A stretch of 17,190 bases of DNA from assembly GCA_022592435.1 (NCBI GenBank), contig JABYQS010000608.1:1-17190 (forward strand). Reading direction: 5' to 3'. Source of the DNA: Cerioporus squamosus (Eukaryota; Basidiomycota; Agaricomycetes; Polyporales; Polyporaceae). Both the position numbers and the translations under genes were made by a program. Below, piece by piece: positions 9,880 to 17,190 of the stretch. The notes beneath the pieces were generated by a model. The model did not search any database. It was not told where the DNA came from and saw only the letters and a program-made list of their open reading frames with translations. The first letter of the stretch is position 1. Every line of letters begins with the position of its first letter.

Positions 9880-11849
9880 ATGAACGAACCTTTCTTCCCC
9901 CTCGACATGTGCGAGGAGATCGTCGACTCTGGCTATGACCCACGCTTTCTCAGCCACTATGCTTTTTGGAAGAACACTGCGCTCGTCTGCCGAGACTGGC
10001 TCCCTCGTAGCCGCGCCAACCTATTCTTCGAAGTCCGCATCTCGCGAGCATCTCAAATCGACGCTCTCATACGCATTCTCTCGGAAGCGGGCGACGTCGG
10101 GCTCACTAACCTGATCCGGAGGCTATCGATCGTGCCCCATAACATGTTACCTGCCACAACTGCGTACATCCCATTTGCCCGTTTACCCCTCCCTCGACTC
10201 CTCTGCAGGTGCGAGGCCCTGCAAGTTGCCGTCAACTGGAACTTTTACCCTTCAACCTATCTTGCGTCCCTTCCCATACTCTTCCCCGCCCTCACAGAGC
10301 TCCATTTGTATATCGACCATCTCTCAGCAAGCTCCATCTTCCGCTGCATATGGGCCCTTCCAGCTCTGCGTACGCTGGCGCTGTCCTCGGTGTCTACTAC
10401 AATGTATAACCGCAACCGTGGTCACTTCATACTATTCAAGGACTCGCTTACTCGGATCTTGGAAACCAGACGTAAAGCAGAAGTCTGCGTCCGACTACGT
10501 TCCCTCAACCTCGCGGTGCGTTCCCTGTGGTCCGTCCGACATCTCCGCGCATCTCATATGAGTTACATACATAGGGACTAGGGTACCTGACATTTCCGAA
10601 CTTCCCGCCCGGTGGCGGTTTCGGAAACTGCGTCACCAACTTGGAGATATCTATTGGAATCGCGGCAACTGGTGCGGGCGAGGTTCGTTCCCGTTTAAAG
10701 CTTGTCACACTACTGATAGGGTGGCTGCCTCAGAGAGTTTGCTTGCGTGCATCCTGTCGCTCAAGCGAACTTTGCGCACTCTCAGACTCTCCGTGGGCTT
10801 TGACTCGGACTTGGATCCGAGTCCTGACTGCTTCCTCGATGTCGCTGCGCAAGGAGGCTTACTTCCCCGCTTGGCCCCGGAATCGAAACATGAGTACAGG
10901 TGAGCTGCGTGGATCAATGTTATCGGCAAGGTCGTTCGTTGACATGGGCACTTTCAGTGGCTATAGAGACAGGGTCGCCTGGGATGGATATGGCCGGTGT
11001 CCGTACTGTAGCTCGCCCAACCTGCCGATTCCGATCTATCGGCACCTACAGGCGACCTGTCCGCGACCGCCGTGGAAAGGCCTCTATTTCCTGCTCAGCC
11101 GCCTCGCTCCGTCTTCCGCACTCCATCACCTCTTCCTCAAGATCGACGCGCGGAGCTCGAGCATACAGCCCATACTGACCCGCACCGCATTCCTCCGCAT
11201 CCTCTGCGGGGACGAGATGTAGGTGGTGTTCTCGTGCCTGCCTGCCCTGGAGCTCCTCGAACTGTCCTTTGATGAGGAAGACGTCGTGCACTTCGGTCCT
11301 TCCTGGTGGAAGCAGAAGTTCACGACCTATATGCCAGCCTTGTATCCAATTCTACAAGTCAATCACAAGGTCGCGCATGCGATCCCGCGCGGAGACGGTA
11401 CGTAGCTTACAGCATGCATATTGTTTCGCGAAGTTGACGTTGCGGTGTCATTGCTCGACTGAAGGACCGGTATGGGTTACGGAGCATGACCAACAGGAAG
11501 ATGCCCCTCGGACCAGAGGGCGAACGCACATCCCCCGCCGCAAGGACTCGGAGACACTGGCCGAGATGATGCGTGCGTCGTGCGCCCCACAAGGATCTGA
11601 ATCAGGTATGTATACCATCTGCGACAATGTATTCGAAAGTAGCTCACCGTCATTTCACCTCCTGCTCCTGCTCCTGCGCCATGGGCTTCCGCATTGACCC
11701 AACGCCGCTGACCAGTGACCATAACAGTTCGAATCCGGGCTATCGCAGACGTCGAAGCCGTCCATGATTTCGCAACGGCCATCACCAGGGGGATATCCGA
11801 CAAAAGGCCCTTTGTGCCCTACACACCAGAGGTGTATCACGAGATCTGA
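9880..11849 (+). CDS. F-box-like protein, interrupted by one in-frame stop
   Basis: F-box proteins recruit substrates to SCF ubiquitin ligases; basidiomycetes carry large, fast-changing families of them, and the target here is unknown. Six exons: 9880-10515, 10575-10671, 10734-10899, 10958-11397, 11465-11605, 11728-11849. All five introns (59, 62, 58, 67 and 122 bp) are GT-AG and phase-consistent, which supports the model strongly. The N-terminus has the F-box-like core: FFPLDMCEEIVDSGYD, then ALVCRDWLPRSRANLFFEV (about 4-50). Leucine-rich segments follow (LPILFPALTELHLYI, KRTLRTLRLSV, LPALELLELSF). The last exon ends PEVYHEI. Codon 388 of 534 is TAG (11220-11222), between CGDEM and VVFSCLPALELL, with no intron that could remove it. 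This may be a recent nonsense mutation or a base error. If it is real, the product stops at 387 residues. The start at 9880 has A at -3 and sits just before the F-box core. Confidence 0.8.
11659..11676 (+). repeat. (CTCCTG)3 repeat inside an intron
   Basis: Three tandem CTCCTG units within the fifth intron (11606-11727) of the F-box-like gene. That intron is about twice as long as the gene's others. Confidence 0.75.
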
Positions 11850-11960
11850 ACTTCCAGATTACAGCATCGTTTGTTGATACATTAACGCACGCTCGTGAGT
11901 CGTGCTTTTACGATACGCCCATGACATGACCATCCACGCGAACGCATCCACAGCGCCAGG

Positions 11961-14026
11961 CTATACGCCGTTGCTCGCGCACGAGAAGACCTCCTGGCCC
12001 GTGTAGTCTATGATAATACTTTGCACTGAGGTCTGGAAGTGTGTGTCAGCACTGCGGCGAAGAGAAGGAGAAAACAGAGAGACGCACATATGTGCCTGCG
12101 ATGAGGACGTAGAACCCGAAGAGGATGATAAAGTAGTTGAGCAGCGTCTCGGCGGTGCGCCACCGCCCTGCCCAGCGCGCCGCCCCAGGGTAGAGCGTAA
12201 GGTACGCCATGCCCCAGAAGATGAAGCTGCGCAACACACCGACAGTGAGCCGTCGCCCGTCGTGCACGCAGGGATGCGAGCACTCACCCAAACCAGCCGT
12301 CGAACAGCGAGCTCATCAAGCTCAGCATGTCCGAGAAGAACGGGATGACCTGCATGCCCACCCGTCAGCTAGGACAAGAGCGACAACGACGGAGGCAAGA
12401 CGCACCTCAGCGATGATAAACGCGAGCACCCACGTCGCCGCGATGATAGCGACCCACACCGCCCACCCGAGCACGGTGTTCTCGTGCCGGTGCTTGCTCT
12501 CGCCCTTGAAGATGCGGAAGAAGATGAAGCGGCCCGTGACGGACGCGTAGAGCGAGCCCAGGAAGACGATCGTCGGGATCGCAAACGAGAACGCGATCTT
12601 CTTGTACGGGTCCTGCAGCGACCCGAACGCGGGCGCGGTCATGTACTGGTTCCCGACAAAGTGGTACATGAGCGCGCCGCAGAGCGTGAAGATGACGATC
12701 TCCGCGATCGTCACTGCCCACAACGCTGCAGACACAGGCGGTCAGCAGGACTGGACAGGTGCGAGCGAGAGAGGAGCGACGCACCCTTGGGGAAATCCTT
12801 GGGGTTCTTCATCTCGGCGATGAACGACGGGAGCGTGATCTGCCCGACGAACGTGTACGTGATGTTCAGGAAGGCGGACATGCCCGCGACGTACGTCGTG
12901 CCCTTCACGGGGATGACGGTGACGAGCGGCTCCTCGCCGGCAATGTACCCGAATGGGTGGTCCTGGATGCCGGAGAAGATGATGGCGAGGAGCACAGCGA
13001 TGCCCATCGTGATCGCGCTGAAGGTCCCGAGCCCGCTGAGCTGCGAGAGCGGGCGCGGGAGCGAGACGACGAAGCAGATGCAGGCGGAGATCGCGCTGAA
13101 CGCGACCGTGCACGCGGCCGAGTTCGTGAGTGTGTTCAGCACCTTTGCGCCGACGAGACAGTGCAGCGCTGCGGGGCGGGTAAGCTGCAGAGCTCCAACG
13201 AAGAGAGAGGAGACGCGGAGCGCACCTTGGATGAACGTGTTGTTCAGGATGAAGAACACGGAGGTGACGTTGTACGCGAGCTCTGAGCCGCCGAAGAGCA
13301 TCCTCCCGATGTCGCAGACGTCGCGGATCTCGGGGTGCTTGAGACAGAAGCGCCAGAGGATGAGAGACGTATACTGAACGCTTGCGGCGACCGATATCGT
13401 GACGATGATGCCAGGGACCATCCCGAGCACTGAGAACGACCTGCGACAACGGTCAGCGCAGTTGGAATCAACTGAGTCGGAGGACTTACCACGGGAAAGA
13501 CATGATAGCGAGACATATGTACTCGCTGAAGAGCAGTGCCGCAGTCTATCGTCCGTGTATTAGCATTTACAGCTTGGGAGATAGAAGAGAGAAGACATGG
13601 GCGTTGTGGGTAAGTCCGCCGAGGGCGTGCACTCCGTGTACGAGCCTGAGTGGCCATACCAGTCGGTACCCAATCCGGAATGTCCTTCCTCCGATATTCT
13701 CGGAATACTGTCCACGGTCCACACCGCGACCCGTCCGATAAAAGACACGAAGGAGAGCAACCACACGCCGCGGAGTGTCCTCATAGAGGCGCCCGGAGGC
13801 TCAGGAAGTCGCACACGGATGTCGCAGCACCCTCTGCACGGCGTTCGCCAATGGAGCAGGACGGAAGGCGCACCTTTTGCCATGAACACGTCCTGTACCG
13901 GATCGCGTGGCCCTCCTCCTGCTTGATCTGCACGCCGACGCTCTCCAAGTCGGAATCCTCGAAGCTAGACGCATCCGACACCGGGCGCTGCTTGAGCGAC
14001 CCGTCAACCTTGTCCGTAGCAGCCAT
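11961..14026 (-). CDS. AAAP-family amino acid permease (Mtr-like), intact
   Basis: Membrane permease of the amino acid/auxin permease family (Aa_trans domain); the N-terminal layout resembles the fungal neutral amino acid permease Mtr. It probably imports amino acids by proton symport at the plasma membrane. Eight exons: 14026-13874, 13545-13490, 13440-13226, 13168-12785, 12725-12406, 12349-12288, 12226-12088, 12032-11961. They join without any frame error to give 466 residues. The first 40 or so residues are hydrophilic and acidic, with DSDLESVGVQ. RTCSWQK then leads into the first membrane helices (TAALLFSEYICLAIMSFPW). Later landmarks are NNTFIQALHCLVGAKVLN, TFVGQITLPSFIAEMKNP (about 270) and FIFWGMAYLTLYPGAARW near the C-terminus. 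The start has A at -3 and G at +4. Intron 1 (13546-13873) is 328 bp, against 49-61 bp for the other six. It is tail-to-tail with the F-box-like gene, 111 bp apart. Substrate is not known. Confidence 0.95.
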
Positions 14027-14874
14027 GATGGTGACGGTACCGTCGCGGTCGTCGTCGCAAGTATCGTGAACGCAGAGACAGACTCAAGGAGGGAGCGGTG
14101 GTGGAAGACGTGCAAGCCGTCTTCGGTGTGCGTGTGCGAGGCGCGAGCGGGTGACATTTCCGGGGCGCAACGTAACGGTTGATTTTAAAGAAGCTAGAAG
14201 CGCAAATTGATGCGGCAGTGGCGGTGAGAGAGGAGCGGGCACGCTGGCGGTCGGGATAATGACGTGCTCCCATCACTTTTTGCGTGCGCGATAACCGTTG
14301 AACAAGCATAGGAGGAGCCGCCCCGGTTCCTGACTCCACCGACAGCGGTCGTTGCCAGGCTCCGGGAGACGCGGTCTGGGTGGGCTGTGGTTAAGTCTGG
14401 TCTGGCAGGACAGGGATAGTCTGCGGCGCGAGTGAAGCACAAACAAGCAGGAAGTCGCTCTTTATCTGGAGAGCTGTCGGCATATGGGGTCGAGGTTGAG
14501 AACAACCCCGCACTCGCTTGGCAACGTGGGGCGCCTTCGTTGCGCGATCTCGATCTTCAGATGTTGATTTGTGCTACCGCCGCCCCTGCCGTCGACCACA
14601 GGCGATCATGGCGATCCCGGTCTCCTCACGTCTCCTGTCGAAAACTTCGCAGTCTCTGCAGGTTCGTACACGCGTCGAGCGGCACCGTCCCAGCACATAC
14701 TCATTTCTTGGGACTAGACAGTGCCTCAGAGCCTCATCGTTTCCAAACCAAGAAGATTCGATTGTTGTGTGGTGCGATGTTCTTACATGGTGTACAGAGT
14801 AGAGAAACAATCCAGACTTCCGGGACCCAGTTGAGTGTCTTAATTTAACAAGCAAGCACAACCGTGCCTCATTT
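14027..14874. other. Intergenic stretch between the permease and the dioxygenase
   Basis: No gene was seen. The region is the promoter side of the amino acid permease and the 3' flank of the dioxygenase. On the permease side there is a TTTAAAA-type AT-rich box at about 14184-14190, some 160 bases before its ATG. Two GATAA cores follow at 14255-14259 and 14290-14294; the second reads CGATAA and fits the HGATAR consensus of fungal nitrogen-regulatory GATA factors. A TGACGT is near 14260-14265 and a TGACTC near 14331. These are short motifs that also occur by chance. Confidence 0.45.
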
Positions 14875-16072
14875 TCAGCTGTAGAGCGTCTCAGCCGCCT
14901 TGATACCGAGCACCTCACGCCGGCTCTTTGACTTTGGGTCGAAGTACGGCCGCTCGCCGAGCCCGACGACGCGGTTGCCCTGCCGCAGCTCCGTCGCGTC
15001 GTAGTCGTTTCTGCAGCCCCGTACCGTCAGCGACCGCCACCCAGAACAGAGAGAGCACGACGCACGTAGCAGTGTGGAACGTCGCGCGGTTGTCCCAGAT
15101 CGCGACCGAGTCCTTCTCCCACCGGAAGCGCACCTGCAGGTCGTGGTTCTCCGCGACGTGCCGCGCGAGGTAGTCGAGCATGTTCGCAGACTCATCCTCC
15201 GTCAGCTCCAGGATCCGCTTCGTGAAGCTCCTGTTCACGAACAGCGTCTTGTACCCTGTCACCGGGTGCGTGCGGATGACCGGGCTGCGCGTCACGTCAG
15301 ACTCAGCACCCGCTCGTGCACAGGGAAAGGGATGGACTCACTGCACCGCGCGCAAGTCCGTGCCCGTGTTCTCCGGGGCCCCGCGCTCCGTGATGATGTC
15401 GCGCCCGTCCTGCTTCGCGACCTTGTGGAAGAAGTTCCCGTCGTGCTCCGCCGTGAGGCCCTCGAGGAAGCGCGCGAGCGCAGGCGACAGCCGGTCGTAC
15501 GCCTCGTACCCCGACGCCCAGAGCGTGTCTCCGCCGACCTCCGGGAGCGTGTGCATCTTCAGGATCGCGTAGTCGGACGGGACGGGCTCGAAGGTGATGT
15601 CCGCGTGCTCAGCCATTCGACGCGCGCTGGTTCTTCTGGAAGCCCGCACGCGCGATGCCCCTGCGCGTCGCGTCAATGTCAGCGTGTCCGTCGGGGGTTC
15701 GCGATCGAGCAGCGAAAGACTCACATTTGCGACGAGATGACACTCGTGTCCGAGCCCAGCTCAGGCGTCTCCTCCGACACTGGGTGCCGGTGCAGGGAGC
15801 TCGTCTCCGGACGGCCCGTCAGCTTGCCCATGCGCAGCGCGAGCTCCTTCTGCTGGCCGATCGTGAGGTCCTGCGCGCGGAAGAACACGACGCCGCGGTG
15901 CGAGACGAGCGTCGCGAGGATCCCGGATGAGCTCGTCGCTGTTCGGTGCGGAGAGGAGCGCGGATAGCTGCGTGTTCGGGGACGTGAACTCCGTGCCGAC
16001 GTGCGGGGTGAGGTGCAGCGAGGGGTAGGAGGCCAGCGAGCCGAGGAGGGAGGGCGGGACGGCGACTGGCAT
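14875..16072 (-). CDS. TauD-family taurine/sulfonate dioxygenase, frame broken twice
   Basis: Fe(II)/2-oxoglutarate-dependent dioxygenase of the TauD/TfdA family. Members hydroxylate taurine or other sulfonates, releasing sulfite as a sulfur source in the cytosol. Four exons: 16072-15725, 15660-15342, 15284-15066, 15010-14875, with introns of 64, 57 and 55 bp, all phase-consistent. This gives about 339 residues after allowing for two extra bases. Landmarks include SHRGVVFFRAQDLT; the metal-binding H-x-D in NGWHADITFEP (about 134-136); the conserved PEVGGDTLWASGYEAYD; the distal metal His in NRATFHTAT (about 292); and the 2-oxoglutarate-binding Arg region LRQGNRVVGLGERP (about 303-316). The C-terminus is AAETLYS. 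One extra base lies in the C-run at 15922-15924 (after DELIR). Another at about 15609 turns the Trp codon before His134 into TGA (15609-15611). Without correction the product lacks the whole catalytic core. The family is certain; taurine itself as substrate is not. Confidence 0.92.
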
Positions 16073-17126
16073 GGTTTTTGGCGGACTCGGGCGAGTTAGG
16101 TAGGGAACAGGCGAGCGGTGTAGAGGGCGTAAATGAGAGTGGGGGCGGCGGCGGGAGTAGAGCCCCTTAAGAGCGTGGGCGATCGCGAAAGCATCGCGCA
16201 ATAATTCTCTCGATCACATCGACAGTGGCGAAGCCGTGGCCTGCACATGAATGTCTGCGGCCGATAAGATTGCGGGCATGGGATCTATGTGCCGTAACCT
16301 CCGCGTCAGTGTTGCATGAGGCTCGTCCCAGCCTGGGCCTCGTCGTTATGCATGAGCAAGAGCGAGGGTTATACGTATGTCGCGGTTTGGAGCCTTGAAG
16401 ACGAGGAGAAGGCGTGAGCAGGATGTGGCTGAGGAACCACGTGCGCCCGGAAATGACTTGGATGAGCCTCGGCCCGTCTCCCCTAAAGCGCACCAGACCC
16501 ACTCTGCACGACTGAGCACGACGAGTAGGAAAGGACAGGTCTGCATAGTCCAAGACATGGCCATAACCTCGAGAAGGACTCCCACCCGACGAGAAGACCA
16601 TCGCAGACGCGACGAGAGTTTTACCTGGGTGAGGTTCACGCTAGAATAGAGTAGGTAAGCCTGTCGTCCAAGAGAATGGAGTCTGAGGAACAGGTACCAT
16701 ATCTGACACAATTGAGAAGAGACACCCTCGCACGCTGAGGTATGTATATGATTACAACGAATCCAACGGCAGCGACGAGGAGCAGGCTTTCGCGAACATA
16801 AGCGCCCGATGGGCCGACGATGAATAGCGGGTCTGCAGAGCGGCCATGGAAGGCCCTGACGTGATTGATTGAGCGCAAAGGAGGATGCATAGGATGGACA
16901 GTCAAGGTGAGTGGGATTTTGTCCGAGTGTGCGTGATAGCAAGCGCGAGACTCGAGTCGGTGCCCTCGCACAGGACTGCCACTTGAGGCGGATGCCCGCG
17001 AACCGAGCCTCGAGCAGTAGTAGAGAGAAATGAGAGTATGCAAGGACGTCAAAGGGTGAGGTAGCAAATGATCCAGCCCGGCTGAAATGCCAGACAGAGA
17101 CCTGCGAAAGGATTCGAGGGACTTAC
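16073..17126. other. Stretch without a confident gene
   Basis: About 1 kb holding the upstream side of the dioxygenase gene and otherwise nothing that can be assigned. Open frames exist on both strands (for example a basic, Arg/Ser-rich + strand frame at 16377-16649), but they overlap open frames on the other strand and match nothing I know. On the minus strand, around 16740-16800, there is a hydrophobic run (LLLVAAVGFVVIIYI) that could be a membrane helix of the gene entering from the right edge, but no convincing splice path reaches it. Confidence 0.4.
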
Positions 17127-17190
17127 GAAGACGACCGTTCCGACAGCGAGTCCGACGTGGTTTCCTCCTATTCCACCCCGCGCAAGACGA
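17127..17190 (-). CDS. Possible exon end of a membrane protein (partial, right edge)
   Basis: Read on the minus strand from the window edge, one frame is open up to a good GTAAGT donor at 17126-17121, leaving phase 0. It encodes a glycine-rich stretch running into a hydrophobic one (GGIGGNHVGLAVGTVVF). This could be the start of a membrane helix, as in single-pass fungal surface proteins. A TTTCAG acceptor about 44 bp further on would add ten mostly hydrophobic residues (PGWIICYLTL) and then a stop. The rest of the gene is outside the window, so no family can be given. Confidence 0.28.

Noticed and set aside
11727..11737. tRNA-like GTTCGAATCC (B-box/T-arm match)
   Set aside because: It is the first part of the last exon of the F-box-like gene, and no matching A-box, anticodon arm or acceptor stem is present upstream.
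12484..13377. Long open frame of 297 codons on the + strand
   Set aside because: It lies opposite exons of the intact permease and runs across their introns; its charged, Arg/Glu/Asp-rich product is the usual antisense shadow of a GC-rich gene.
13597..13926. Open + strand frame of 109 codons inside intron 1 of the permease
   Set aside because: It mostly covers the intron and part of exon 1 in antisense, with no recognisable domain; it may be just chance openness.
4077..15924. Programmed ribosomal frameshifting in the OPT and TauD genes
   Set aside because: Each gene would need two separate shifts at sites with no slippery heptamer or clear downstream structure, and the families are not known for this. 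Indel errors or mutations are simpler.
15074..15967. Open frame of 297 codons on the + strand
   Set aside because: It is antisense to the TauD-type gene and crosses its introns. The minus strand has the conserved metal-binding and 2-oxoglutarate-binding motifs.

Overview
The window looks like nuclear DNA of a filamentous basidiomycete, most likely an Agaricomycete. It is GC-rich. Its recognisable genes are cut by many short introns (mostly 49-67 bp, donors GTGCGT/GTACGT/GTGAGT/GTAAGT, acceptors mainly CAG), and one gene is an F-box-like protein of the type expanded in mushroom-forming fungi. No prokaryotic features, rRNA, tRNA or CRISPR were seen.

Layout. At 1-1821 there is weak coding signal only; the best candidate is a possible 3' end of a + strand gene with one membrane segment (2-467). 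At 1822-4647 (-) lies an eight-exon OPT-family oligopeptide transporter, with two single-base deletions in exon 3. At 4648-9879 there is about 5.2 kb without a confident gene; it holds a 440-bp element with 29-bp terminal inverted repeats (7955-8394), probably a non-autonomous DNA transposon. At 9880-11849 (+) lies a six-exon F-box-like gene whose only defect is an in-frame TAG at 11220. At 11961-14026 (-) lies an intact eight-exon AAAP/Mtr-type amino acid permease of 466 residues. At 14875-16072 (-) lies a four-exon TauD-type taurine/sulfonate dioxygenase with two single-base insertions, one of them just upstream of the iron-binding H-x-D. Positions 16073-17190 hold little that can be supported, apart from the possible end of a membrane-protein exon at the right edge.

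How the genes relate. The peptide transporter, amino acid permease and taurine dioxygenase are all on the minus strand and all fit uptake or use of organic nitrogen and sulfur. Shared regulation is inference only. Three of the four recognisable genes carry point lesions in otherwise well-preserved reading frames. This suggests either assembly errors or recent loss; the sequence alone cannot tell them apart. The permease gene shows that clean models are possible in the same stretch.
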